Origin: Salvia splendens | Taxonomy: Eukaryota; Streptophyta; Magnoliopsida; Lamiales; Lamiaceae | Reading direction: 5' to 3' | Assembly (NCBI RefSeq): GCF_004379255.2 | Contig: NC_056041.1 | Location: 21,049,559 to 21,113,558 of the forward strand | DNA length: 64,000 bases | In this document: positions 31,482 through 42,747 of the stretch, piece after piece | How the letters are laid out: the number at the start of each line of letters is the position of its first letter | How positions within the stretch are numbered: the stretch's first letter is position 1 | Program-made: the position numbers and the translations under genes | Notes under the pieces: generated by a model | What the model saw: the letters and a program-made list of their open reading frames with translations, nothing else | Told to the model about the DNA's origin: nothing | The model's database searches: none

Positions 31482-33121
31482 ACTAATTTGAACTCTTTAT
31501 ATTAGTAATTTGATACATCATCTTGATATTGATGTTTTTTCATTGATTTGAACTCTTTAATTTAGTAATTTGATAAATCCTCTTTTTATACGTTTTCATA
31601 TTGATAATTTGATAAAATATGATAAATTGTTTTGGATATATGATATTAGTACTCCCTAATTAAAATGAAAAAGAGACAATAAAGAGATAGAGGAAAGCAC
31701 GTTTTCTTTGACATTCTGAACAAACTTTCCTGTCAAGTTGGCGTGTCTTAGTTTTTCTGAAAAACGCCATTCGCAATGGCGTTTCTAAGTTAGAACAAAA
31801 TTTGGTCAATTTTTTCCATGCAGGAATCGGACATTCTGAACAAACTTGCCAGTCAAGTTGGAGTGTCTTAGTTTTTCTCAAAAACGCCATTCGCAATGGC
31901 GTTTCTAAGTTAGAACAAAATTTGGTCAATTTTTTCCACGCAGGAATCTGACATTCTGAACAAACTCGCCAGCCAAGTTGGCGTTTCTTATAAAACGCCA
32001 ACATAGTTGGCGTTTTTCTAAAAAACGCCATTTGCAATGGCGTTTCTAAGTTAGAACAAAATTTGGTCAATTTTTTCCACGCAGGAATCGGACATTCTGA
32101 ACAAACTCGCCAGTCAAGTTGGCGTGTCTTAGTTTTTCTCAAAAACGCCATTCGCAATGGCGTTTCTAAGTTAGAACAAAATTTGGTCAATTTTTTCCAT
32201 GCAGGAATCGGACATTCTAAACAAACTCGCCAGTCAAGTTGGCGTTTCTTATAAAACGCCAACATATTCTAAAAAACGCCATTTGCAATGACGTTTCTAA
32301 GTTAGAACAAAATTTGGTCAATTTTTTCCACGCAGGAATCGGACATTCTGAACAAACTCGCCAGTCAAGTTGGCGTTTCTTATAAAACGCCAACATAGTT
32401 GGCGTTTTTCTAAAAAACGCCATTTGCAATGGCGTTTCTAAGTTAGAACAAAATTTGGTCAATTTTTTCCACGCAGGAATCGGACATTCTGAACAAACTC
32501 GCCATCCCCATTGACGTGTTTTTATCAAAAAACGCCAATCCATTTGGCGTGTTATATTAAAAAACGCCAATCCATTTGGTGTGTTATATTAAAAAACGCG
32601 AATCCAGTTGGCGTTTTTAATGAAAAACGCAAATAAAGTTGGTGTGTTTTAATAAAAAATCAACTAGGATTATAAACAATACAATGTTGAATTCAATAAA
32701 CAACTAGGATTATAAACAAAACAATGTTCAATTCAACTAAATAGTTGTTAAACGTTCAATTGTCTCTCCTTTTCCGCGTAAAAAAGCTACGGATACCCTT
32801 CCCGATTCTGGCGGTTGAGAGTCTAGACGGAGGAGTATCTTGCATAACGACATTCTCTAAATCAACCCCGAAAAAATCGTCTCGCACAGAAGACCGAGGT
32901 GGAGAATGTGGGACATCACTGAGACCGATGTCTTCGCCTGTACCACCAGTGTGGCTGACAGAATGACGACCATGAACTGCAGATCTTGGTGGAGGTGGAG
33001 GCATAAAATCGTGATCGCCAACATCAGTGTGGCTGACAGAATGACGACCTCGAAATGCAGATCTTGGTGGAGGTGGAGGCATAAAATCGTCAGCCGCCTC
33101 ATCTACCAACTGAGTATCCAT
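31201..33121. repeat. Inverted duplication: homologous 3' coding ends of the PMD and transposase genes
   Basis: 31201-31481 (+) and 33121-32756 (-) encode alignable tails: PPPPRSAVRGRHSVSHTGGT against PPPPRSAVHGRHSVSHTGGT, GEDIGLSDVP in both, GVDLENAVVQDTPPSR against GVDLENVVMQDTPPSR, and IGKGIRGLF against IGKGIRSFF. The DNA also aligns, so this is duplication and not convergence. The transposase copy has an extra internal repeat of the DDFMPPPPPRSAF/RGRHSVSHT block. Confidence 0.85.
31660..32640. repeat. Tandem repeat and palindrome array between the two converging MULE genes
   Basis: Units of about 121 and 143 bp repeat the segment GGTCAATTTTTTCCACGCAG, then CGGACATTCTGAACAAACTC and AAACGCCATTCGCAATGGCG. 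Longer units carry one extra palindrome (AAACGCCAACATAGTTGGCG). The right part (32500-32640) becomes plain AACGCCAATCCATTTGGCGT palindromes. Same GCCAA/TTGGC core as at both ends of the element. It sits where both transcripts should terminate. Confidence 0.9.
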
Positions 33122-35704
33122 CCTTGCAAGAGCATTCGGGCAGTTGCGCCTGTCGTGACCTGGTTGACGGCAATGTTTACATCAGCGTCGGGCTCGTGGC
33201 TAGTCAGCTTCAGGGACATCCATCTGATTAGGAATCCTAGTAGTACGGTATCGACCACGACTTTTAGGCATTAACTGAGCTCGTGAACATTGCAAAGTCC
33301 ATTCAGGCACGGCCCAATAATCTTGGTGTCTGAGTGGATTGAACACCGTAGAATATTGGTGTACCCAAACACTTGTGCGGTATACGGGATCAACAAGCGA
33401 CAGCATGTTGTCGTTTCTAAACCGCGCAACTGCCGCTGCATGTGAACATGGAAGTCTCCACATCTGCCACTTTTGACATTTGCACTTCGACTCCAAGTAC
33501 TTTACCTTCCACTTGTTATCACCCTTTCCACCAAGTCGACTTTTTGTTCGAACCAAATAAATCCCTGCAATTGTGTTTGATGCTCTGACATTATGTAACT
33601 GACCTTTTACATCATGTTTGCACACTTTCTCATGCGCCCACGGGGTAAGTGGCGTGACACACTGTGTTGCTGCAATTGACCGCTCATTGAACCATTCTAC
33701 AGTCCTCCAGAATATCATGTCAATGCAAACTTTGATTGGGAGTTGTCTTGCGCCTCTCAACACATTGTTGTAAGATTCCACAATATTAGTGGACATCTCA
33801 CCCCATCTTTTGTGTTTGTCGTACGCCAAATTCCATTTTTCTAACTCCACGGCATCAAGATACTGCAAATCCTCGTTGTTGACGTTTCGAAGTAAACGAT
33901 GTCTGATCTTAAACTTGCGCTTCTTGGTAGCAATACCAATTTTCCAAACAAGTCTTTTGACCATGATACCTTTGTGATTCTGCAAAACATTCTTTCTGAC
34001 ATGTACCAAGCAAAATCTGTGATGACCCACATTGGGTTCTTCTTTCCATATGGGAGAATTCATTGCATCTATGATTCCCACATGCCTATCAGATATGATA
34101 CATATTTCATGCTTTGCTACATGAAGTCTAATGCGTTCCATAAACCAATTCCAACTTTCTTTGGTTTCCTCATCAGCAATGACATATGCAACAGGCAAAC
34201 ATTTTTTAGTAGCATCAAATCCAACGGCAATAAGAATTTTACCTCGACATCGTCCACATAGATGAGTTCCATCAACCGTTAAAACTGGTTTGCATAGTTG
34301 AAAAGCCTCCACAGCTGGTCCAAAAGCCCAGAATACGTACTTGAATACGTTGTTCATACCATTGCTTAATATGTCATCGTGCAACCATTCCACAATTGTG
34401 CCAGAATTTTGTCTTTGCATTTCATTCAAATAAGCTGGTAAAACTTTGAACGACCACTCCCATCCACCGTATACAAGCTCAATCGTTGTCCTCCGAGCAT
34501 ACCATGCTTTCTTGTAACTAACTTTGACATGAAATCTATTTTCAATATCCGCCACAATTGTTTTTACCTTGTAGCAAGGATCGTTTTCTATCTGATGTCG
34601 AACACTCAATGCTATCATACCCGACGAAAGATTAACGTGCCCATTATAGTTACGATCCCCCATGCAAGTATGAGCAGTGCTAAACACTCTAATTTGCCAG
34701 TGTTCGTCATGCTTTCTCAGTGTTGCTCGGCACTCCCACATACATTTCGGTAATGAGGTATCCTTCGGATTTCCTTGTGGCCACTTACAAACTGCATGCC
34801 ATCTCTTTCCTTTACTTTCAACAACTGTATATTGTCGGATTTTTTCCAAATGCCAATGAGTCACAGCTGCCTTCAATTCCAACTTCGTTCTAAATTTAGT
34901 ATGCAAACCGACATTGCTAGGATCTTTTTCACTCCAATAATGCACACTGGGATCATCACGCTCAAAGTTTTTGGGATCAAAACTATCATATGGACCTGGT
35001 AAGGTGCGAAAATAGTTGATTCCACGCTGTGGGAACTGTGGAACTACTCTTCCTCCAACTGTCCTTCCACCAACTGATGTTTCTCCAACTGTTGTTTCTC
35101 CAAGTGGAATGGATGGTCTTGAAGCAACAAATTGTTCATCATCCGACGGATCACCATCTGAGTCTGTACTAACCGGGTCGGAATCTTCAGAATAATAAGG
35201 TGATTGTGGATCAAGAAAGTCAGCTTTATCAGGACCTATTATGTCCTCAACCACATCACAATTGTCACTTTCCCCTAAATGCACGCCTCCAGCTTCAAAA
35301 TCTTGTGTTGCAGCAAAATATAGTTCTTTGGCTCTCGTAGACGTACCAACATCATAACTTATGACATGATGACTATGATGTTGAGTAATTGCCGAATACT
35401 CAACATATAATTCAATTAGATCTCCAATAACCATACTCTTACTAAACATTAGTTGCATGCATACTTCTTCTAGTAGAATACCTACAAACGTTACTCCGGA
35501 TCCAAAGCATATAGTACGTTTCCATATTATTTGAATTTTGTTTTCATATATGCTTATCCCCATCCTTTCACAAATTTTTTCCACAAGCTCATCGTACGAA
35601 ATTGTTTCATCCAACATAATGAATCCTTTAGCAAAAGGAGGGTACGGAATAACTGCACCGGGAATTATCTTTCCACCCCAATATAAATTCGCACACCACG
35701 TCAT
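32756..35704 (-). pseudogene. MURA-type (MuDR) transposase of the MULE; two stops before a CCHC tail
   Basis: An open frame runs from ATG 35704 (MTWCANLYWGGKI) to a TAG at 33200, about 834 residues. It has an N-terminal PB1/MuDR-like region, an acidic linker with TTVGETSVGGRTVGG repeats, the MuDR DNA-binding-type region (FRTKLELKAAVTHW), the DDE core (LTVDGTHL, IISDRHVGI, and CLVH of the C-x2-H motif), and a SWIM zinc finger (CKCQKWQMWRLPCSHAA). The same frame continues after TAG and a nearby TGA into a CCHC knuckle (CKHCRQPGHDRRNC) and a proline-rich tail ending at 32756. The TGA probably replaces CGA. Catalytic parts look intact, so a protein ending at 33200 might be made, without knuckle and tail. 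A first exon further upstream is possible. Confidence 0.85.
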
Positions 35705-35839
35705 ACTATCTGCAATACTGTAAAACACAAATAAATATGTATTATTTTTACATTCATCATTATGTAGAGTGAGCCAAAAATTAGACAAAATATTTCTATT
35801 AAATACACTACAATATATATTATCATAACAATCCATTAA

Positions 35840-36080
35840 ATATTGGTAACAAAATTAGATATACTACAACATATAATAGCATAACAATTGGTCAAAATAT
35901 TTCTATTAAAATATATACTATCATAATAATCCATCAAAATATTAGTGTGCCCATAACAATTGGTCAAAATATTATATTAATTACACTACAATATATATTA
36001 TCACAACAATCCATCAAATATTGGAAGACTAATATTTGGAAGATTGAGTCTAAAATTTGATATACTAACCGATTAGAAGG
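35840..36080. repeat. Imperfect tandem repeats upstream of the transposase ORF
   Basis: About three copies of a unit containing ACACTACAATATATATTATC, ACAATCCATCAAATATTGG and ATTGGTCAAAATATT. Likely 5' intron or leader sequence of the transposase gene. Confidence 0.6.
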
Positions 36081-36261
36081 AATAATGTTTGGAAGAATGA
36101 GCAAAAATCGAAATCTCCACGCTCAAATCCACCACCGGTTCGACCCGAGCAAGGATTACCTTAAGGTTTTTCCGCCTTGGGAAGGGTTTTCGCGTTTTGG
36201 GGAGGGAAAGTATTTAGGGTTCGCCAAGTTGGGGGAGATCTGATTGGTATATATGGTTCAA

Positions 36262-36565
36262 CAGAAACACGCCGACCAGGGTGGCGTGTTTATGTTAAAA
36301 ACGCCGACCTCATTGGCGTTTATAGTTGAACACGCCAACTACATTGGCGTTTTTAAAATTGAACACGCTAACGCAGTTGGCGTTTTTTCTTGTAACACGC
36401 CACTTGAGTTGGCGTTTTTATCGTAGCTGTATTTTGGAGAAAATACAGCTAAAATACGACGCCATTATAAAACGCCAATGTTGTTGGCGTCTTAACTTAT
36501 TGAAACGCCAATGCGTTCGGCGTCTTTACTTAGAGAAATACCAATGCAGTTGGCGTTTTTCCCAT
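36262..36565. repeat. Right subterminal array of GCCAA/TTGGC palindromes
   Basis: Units such as AACACGCCAACTACATTGGC and AACGCCAATGTTGTTGGCGT lie just inside the right TIR, in mirror position to the left array at 28385-28690. Confidence 0.88.
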
Positions 36566-38252
36566 ATATAGAATAGATACTAAAATGGGTACATTTTCGT
36601 TATTTTAAAGGCCAAGTGCCCTATAAACCCGATTTTCCCGTATACAACAGAGAGCTCAATTGATTTGAAAAAAAAGTGTGGGTTTTGGTGGGAGTGGGAA
36701 AATGGGGCGTATAGTGAAAGCACAAGCACAATCTGCTTTGGTAGAGTACTTCCATTCAACTAGGAGTTTGAGGATCATGGATGCTGAAAATATGGGGAAA
36801 AATACCCTAGAGTTTTTCAATAGGTTGATGAAGAGAGTGGCTATAGATGATGATAGCAAGATTAAGCATTCCGTGATGCGTTTTTAGAGGTACCATCCAG
36901 TTAATGAGTTTGAGCCCTTCTTTGAGAGCATAGGATTGAATCGTTCCGAATACGTGGAGTATCTTCCTAGAAACTTGATGTTTTTGTGTGATGATGAGTT
37001 GTTGTTGGACAATTATTATGTTCTGTATAACTATGGCATTGAAAGGAATAGGATTGGGAAGATTTTCAGAGAGGCTAATGAGGTATTCCGGGGTGACTAC
37101 GGCTCTCTGCAGGCAAAGCTTCGATCTTTAGAGGATTTGGGGCTGAGACGGTCTCTCGTTGCCAAGATTGTTGCTGCGAGTCCTCGTCTTTTGAAGGTGG
37201 ATGTTGATGAATTTGTTGAGTTTCTGGAGATGTTAAAGATGGTGGGGATTGAATGCGAATGGCTTTCGGAGAATATATGCGAGGAGGATTCTTACAGCTG
37301 GAAATGCATGCTTCAGCTCATGTGCTTATTGTGCAAGTTGGGCTGGAGCGAGAAGCAAGTCGGGGAACTGATTAAGCAGCATCCCGATCTTCTGCTCGAG
37401 TGCTCTGGGCGCGTTACCTATGGCCTAATCGGGTTATTGTTAAAATTCGGAGCCACAAAGAGTGATCTACACACTCTTTTTCATCAGTTTCCTCAAATAC
37501 CAGTTTTGAAGTTTACTAAGAATTTACATACCTCCTACATGTTCCTCTCTGAAATAGACATGGCTGCCCGAGATATCGGTAAAATAGTCTGCTCGTACCC
37601 TGCACTTTTGGGTTCCATTGAATTAAAAAAAGTGAAAAGCATATTAAGCCTACTGTCCTGTGGCAAGAACAGGCTCTGTCAAATGGTCAACGATGATCCG
37701 TTCACAATGGAGGCATGGGTCCTTGGTAGGAGATTCGAACGACTAGAAACTCAAAAGAGGGCTGCTAAAAGTATGGCTTTGAAAACTGAGTTTCTGATAT
37801 GCCTAGGCTTCAAAAAGAATTCAGAGGACTTGGAAAAGAGTCTTAAAATGCTTCGGGGCAGAGGAGTTGAACTTCAAGAGAGGTTCAACTGTTTAATGAA
37901 GAATGGCCTGAGCCGCGAGGAGGCAATAAAGATGGTCAGAATATCTCCTCAAATCCTCAACCAGACTCGTGATGTTATTGAGACGAAGATTCGGCTTTTC
38001 TTTGAGGAGTTGGGCTACGGAGTGTCTGGTTTACTCACTCATCCCAAAATTTTATCCTACACAATTAAGAGGGTGAAGCTTAGGCTTTTAATGTACAGAT
38101 GGCTTAAAGGTCAAGGAGCAGTGCGTCCCGGTTTGTCCCTGAGCACGCTCTTGGCTACTACGGATGAAGAATTTTTCAGAGCTTATGTAGTTCCTCACGC
38201 TAGAGGGCTTGAATTTTGGATAAGTCTGAATAAAAAACATATCTTTAAATAA

Positions 38253-39105
38253 TTTAGTTTCAACGAGCTCTTGGACCGGAATTCTTATGGCAGGCAGGCG
38301 TGGAAAAGTATGGTTTGCTACCTGCAGAATCTGAATAAGGCAGACGATACATAAGTGCAGGTACATGCTAATTAAACTTGGGTGTTAACATTACAATATC
38401 ACTGCAAACTATAGCTAAATGGAGATGTCCTCACTGTTTGGTTTCTTCCTAATGCAGTTTCCCCTTAATTGTCGGTGAATGAGATTTTACTCAAAATGTC
38501 TCTGTTATTCAATCTGTCATTCTATCACTGCTTTGTTATGATGTTCTATCTCTATTTCTTGTCTCCTTTACACCTGTTGGGATTTGGGAATTGCTTTGAC
38601 AGTAATGCTTTTGGTTAAATCTGTTTGAAAAGCCTATAAAAACTCGAATTTCATCAAGAGTCATAAGTCCATGTTGGTAGAAATGAGGAAAAATCGAGGA
38701 AATGTGTCCTCGCAAAACTTGTGGCTGGGCTGTGTATTTCACAATATCTGCCTTTTATGCTTGTAGTGATTCTCAGCCGTAAACTAGCTACGCAGATAGC
38801 TCAGATTGTTGAACTGGGAATGAATGATGATCTATTGAAATGGAGATTGCTAAAACTTAAAGATTGAGTCAAATTTCTAATTTTGCTGAAATTTGTTATA
38901 AAGTTTTCTGGTTACATGCTTCATATATAAAACTCATCCCTTCTTCTCTTGAGTTTTGCCCCCTTAGGTATGTACAAAATGTGGAGTTGTTTCATTGGAA
39001 TGACTAAGTTGGTAAAACAGATCACATTGAAGCTATAAATATTATGAGTTCCAAGTCTGAATACAATACAAGTTCACATCAAGATCATTAAATGTTTGAC
39101 ATTTA
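38253..39105. other. 3' region downstream of the mTERF gene, no gene seen
   Basis: Probably 3' UTR followed by unique intergenic sequence. No coding potential or repeat structure was recognised. Confidence 0.5.
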
Positions 39106-39471
39106 GGGCGCGTTTGATAGGGTAGATAAGGGCCTTATCTTGATAGAAGTGGGTGTTCGGTATCCATGAGTCCTATTCTTCTCTTCCTCTTGAGGTGATG
39201 AAGAAAAGATATTAGAAGGCTCATTGCTTGACTTTATCACCAACTTTGCTGGCAAACAAATTACTATTCGGTGGTGTTCGGTTTCCAAGATAAAATAATA
39301 TCAAGATATAATCTAGGATTGAGTTGTGAGATTATTTTTGTCATGGAGGGTTAGCTATGACTAATTATTCTATGATTATCCATCTAAGATTGAGTTGTGG
39401 GATTGAATCTTATGAACCAAACACACTACATATTTAATCCCGGGATACAATCTTGCAAACCGAACACCCCC
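39106..39471. mobile_element. MITE with GGGCGCGTTTGATAGG-type ends
   Basis: The left GGGCGCGTTTGATAGG pairs with the inverted right end (GGGGGTGTTCGGTTTGC). Inside, GGTGTTCGGT recurs near 39153 and 39273, suggesting nested or duplicated ends. The superfamily is uncertain; the ends resemble the common GGGSYGTTTGGT plant MITE type. Confidence 0.55.
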
Positions 39472-40250
39472 TTCTAGTACTATATAATTATTTTTTGGTG
39501 TTAGTGGATTACATGTTTTATGATCTTTTCCTTATAACATAACTATACTACTTTGTGCCTTTTTGTTGATTCATTAGCTCCAATAAGTTGCTTTGTACTA
39601 TTTTGCAAGACAACAATAAGTTTGGTGTTTCTATTATTGTGCATGAATTAATACCATCATTAATAAAAGGGCTCTTGTTATTACTAAGATTTCATTTGTT
39701 TTATTTTTATTTGGAATAATTTAGCATCATTATGAAATGAGTGTAAATAAACATTAACATTATAAAGTTTTGTCGGATTTCAAGAACTTTATTATGAATT
39801 ACTTGAATTGTTGAAAGAATGAGTCAGTTAAGAGAAGAGAGAACTACATTTTTAATCCTTGTACATTGCACTAATATCATTCGCGGTTCTTATTCTTTGA
39901 AAATATTGTCAGACATCCCCAAACATCGATATAATGTCGCTGGAAAGACTTTTGCACTTTTTAATGACTCAAATTATAAGCACAAATAGCCTTCTTCTCC
40001 CTTAATTCAATCTTCAATTTGCAGATTCAATTAACGATTCAGATTTCAAAGGAGTGCAGTGCAGAGCTCGGCTATCTAGTGAGCCGGGACAGACACCGGG
40101 CAGAGGACGGTTGTGGCATTGGGGTTCGGGGTCCGGTGGCTTGGCCCCAAAAATACACATTTCGGGGTTCGGGGTCAGATTTCATCGGGATTGCTACGGT
40201 CTCTCTCTATACCTGAAGAGGCTTCATCTCAAGTGAGCTTGGAGTTTATA
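39472..40250. other. Intergenic region, no gene seen
   Basis: A/T-rich up to about 40010. It then holds a short G/C-rich patch (40050-40190) with repeated GGGGTTCGGGGTC that I could not identify. Confidence 0.45.
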
Positions 40251-40264
40251 GAGGGCTCATGAGG

Positions 40265-40732
40265 AAACTTCAATCTTGGTGGTGGTGGACTGGACAAACT
40301 AACTAAATATGAACATTTTGCTATCCATATGCTGCTATTATAGTGGCTTAGATAACATCTTCAACTTACATGGTCTTCCCAATATTCGTATAAGTGATAG
40401 AGATGTTATATTCTTGAGCAAATTTTGGCAAGACTTCTCTAAGTTGTTGGGTGTTGAACTTAACATGCCAACATGGTCAAACGGAGGTGATAACAAACTT
40501 TTACATATCAGAAATGAAAGAGAGGTTTCTCTTCAATCCACCTATTTAAGTGTACCATTCGGTGGCTGTTTAATCACCGCCGATCCTGAAACGTTGAACG
40601 AATCAAAGTGGCTGATTTATCACCGTACCAAGGTGACGCTGAAGAAGAAGCAGATGAAGTAGACTCGAGCTCGAGTCTTTTTCAAGATGGGGATTATGAT
40701 GCAAATATAGTCCACAAAAACTTATAAATGCC
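40265..40732 (+). pseudogene. Ty3/Gypsy integrase fragment, internally deleted
   Basis: KLTKYEHFAIH is followed, after a frame break, by GLPNIRISDRDVIFLSKFW, a Gypsy integrase core (SDRD). This is fused soon after an ATGGTCAAACGGAGGTGAT (DGQTEV-like) stretch to what looks like the polyprotein C-terminus (DAEEEADEV). No LTRs recognised. A dead remnant. Confidence 0.7.
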
Positions 40733-41257
40733 GCAGTCTCGGAATGACATGAAATTCACGCGAGACTTGAAATTCAATGTATTATTTATTTAAAATACTA
40801 ACATAGTCAAAATGCTCTTCATGGCTTTAAGAGCTTTTTAGTTTTAAAGAAATGAAAATTTTGTGCAAAGTGCAATGTTCAAAAAAATTTCCATGATATT
40901 AAAGAATAATTGTGTCACTTAAATTTCAAACTTGGAACTTGGAAGTAAGTATCAGAGGTAGGTATTAAAAAAATGAGTTGTAAATATATATCACTATTTA
41001 ATTTCAAACACAGAAACACTGCTTTTTGAAATCCACCTCGATATATATGAGTATTTACTTATAAGCAGTGAACACAAAAGAGCAGCCTTTCAACTCATGG
41101 CTTCTTTTTTTGAGAGAATACCAAAAAAGAAGCCATTTTTAATTGAAAGACCCAATTTTTATGACACCCCATTTCATTCCATTTTAAAATAATGCATGTG
41201 GGGTTGAATAATCTGATTCACAAAACAGCCTCAATGGATGGTCTGTAGAGAGCAAGA

Positions 41258-42747
41258 ATGGAAAAGGGCTCTTCTTCTGGCAAGAAGGGGAGGACTGCAC
41301 CTGTGTGTCAGGTGGAGGGCTGCAGAGTAGATCTGACTCATGCCAAGCCTTACTATTCCAGGCACAAAGTTTGTGGGATGCATTCCAAATCTCATACTGT
41401 CATTGTTGCTTCCCTTCACCAAAGGTTTTGTCAGCAGTGTAGCAGGTCATCTCTCTCTCTCTCTTGATTGATTGTAAATTGTTTTTATTTTTCAAGGTCA
41501 TTGCTTTTTCCTTGCTTTATAATAGTATGCCCTTGCTTTCTTGTTTATTTGTAGATGTTGATTGGGCTTTGATACTGATGTTTGAGGTTTTACAGTTGGC
41601 ATATATATTTATGTGTGTGAAATATTGCTGCTTTTGTTCTTTTCTGGAGTGAGAACTAATTCATATAATTTGGCTTAGCTAATGTGATAGGGATGCACAA
41701 GCCATTGAAGTTCACTTGTAACTCAATTTTTAAGCTGTTTTCTTTCATTTTCAGTGAACTAGTATTACAAAAACCTTCTACTTTTAAATGATGGAAATTT
41801 TATCCATGATTTGAAATGTTCCAAAAGAAAGAAAAATGCTTCATTAAAGGCAGCAGCCATTTCTAGCTAATCAAGTTTACAATTGATATAATCTGATTGT
41901 CTAAGTCTTAATAGTTCACATCTGGTTCTGTCAAATGAAATGATAGAAGATTAAATATGACAAAGAATTTGGTGAATTTGCAATGATTATGAATAACACA
42001 TACCTTCTATTTTTACTATAATATGTTGGCCTTGTTCTAGATTTCATCAGTTGCCCGAATTCGACCAGGGAAAGAGGAGTTGCCGGAGGCGCCTAGCTGG
42101 GCACAACGAGCGTAGGAGGAAGCCACCAGCAGGATCCTTGTTGTCTCCTCGCTATGGAAGCCTTTTCCCGTCCATTTTTGGTTAGGCATCACTGACCTAA
42201 ACTCCTTTCTCTCGCTCGCTCTGTGAATATTAACTAACAGATCATGTGAGAAGACCGCAGAAATTCTGGAGGCTTTGTGATGGACTTCAGCACCTACCCG
42301 ACTCTCAATGGACTGGATACATCATCAGAACGAGTACCGGGAAATCAAGCTTCGATAACACGAAAGTCCCAGCTTCCACTGCAGAGCAGCTCACATAACC
42401 CTCTGCCTGGTCCCGGATCATCCTTACACGGATGTTTCAATGGGGTCTCCGACTCCACCAGTGCTCTCTCTCTTCTGTCAACTCAGCCCTGGGGCTCAAG
42501 AACGAGCTCCAACAGCCTTGGAGCAAGCAATTTTCCTGGAAACAACGGTGCACTGGTGCCCATGGTTCAACCATTCATCAATAGTCATGGTGCTCCACTT
42601 TCATACAACCAGGTTCATGATGCTGGTCACGGACAGACCACTCATGGCGCCAGCAATGAGTTCATTGGGGACCTCGGCTTGGCTCAGCCAAATGAGGGGC
42701 ACTTCGATGGCCAGGCTTCCCTTCAGCATATGAATTGGTCTCTTTAA
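41258..42747 (+). CDS. SBP-box transcription factor (SPL9/15-like), miR156 target
   Basis: Three exons, 41258-41445, 42041-42180 and 42251-42747, give 825 nt and 274 residues in one frame. The SBP domain is split by intron 1. The first zinc site is in [30 protein letters not shown] and [12 protein letters not shown]; the second continues to [18 protein letters not shown], which also holds the bipartite nuclear signal. Exon 3 carries the miR156 site encoding ALSLLS. The exon 3 acceptor is placed at ATGTGAG/AAGACC because only this keeps the frame ([15 protein letters not shown]). SPL proteins bind GTAC cores and promote phase change and flowering; miR156-controlled members decline with high juvenile miR156. 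The size and one-site layout resemble SPL9/15, but the subgroup was not tested. Confidence 0.92.
42461..42480 (+). promoter_or_regulatory. miR156/157 target site in the SPL transcript
   Basis: GTGCTCTCTCTCTTCTGTCA pairs with miR156 with one mismatch to the perfect complement, at a position that varies among natural SPL sites. It lies in the coding part of exon 3 and encodes ALSLLS. Predicted to cause transcript cleavage or translational repression. Confidence 0.92.

Larger units (their letters stand above)
28313..36639. mobile_element. Mutator-like element (8,327 bp) with converging PMD and MURA-type genes
   Basis: Terminal inverted repeats start GGGAAAATCGGGTTTATAGG and extend about 87 bp, with about three mismatches between the ends. 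Flanked by a perfect GTATACAAC duplication. Order: TIR, palindrome array, PMD gene (+), repeat/palindrome array, transposase gene (-), palindrome array, TIR. It interrupts the presequence-coding part of an mTERF gene. The good TIRs and perfect duplication point to fairly recent insertion, yet both genes now contain stop codons. Confidence 0.92.
28167..38252 (+). pseudogene. mTERF-family organelle protein gene, split by a MULE insertion
   Basis: The first part (ATG 28167, MSRLQIIRAPHLLRWISLPS) is a typical Arg/Ser-rich mitochondrial presequence, running to VRLYTT at 28311. The coding sequence resumes after the MULE at 36649. It shifts frame in an (A)8 run near 36668-36675, reads MGRIVKAQAQSALVEYF, meets TAG near 36885 (VMRF-stop-RYHP), then is open from 36888 to 38252 with the usual 30-residue mTERF repeats (for example LGLRRSLVAKIVAASPRLL and GLSREEAIKMVRISPQIL). 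mTERF proteins bind nucleic acid in mitochondria or plastids and act in transcription, splicing or translation. An internal ATG at 36936 could still give a 438-residue protein, but without a targeting peptide. Likely non-functional. Confidence 0.85.

Noticed and set aside
31660..32570. Frames of 117-201 residues with repeated CSECPIPAWKKLTKFCSNLE-type peptide
   Set aside because: They arise from the 121/143-bp tandem array; no start context, no splice signals and no independent support for coding.
40019..40236. Two overlapping 60-65 residue frames in the G/C-rich patch
   Set aside because: No motif, overlapping frames, next to a Gypsy remnant.
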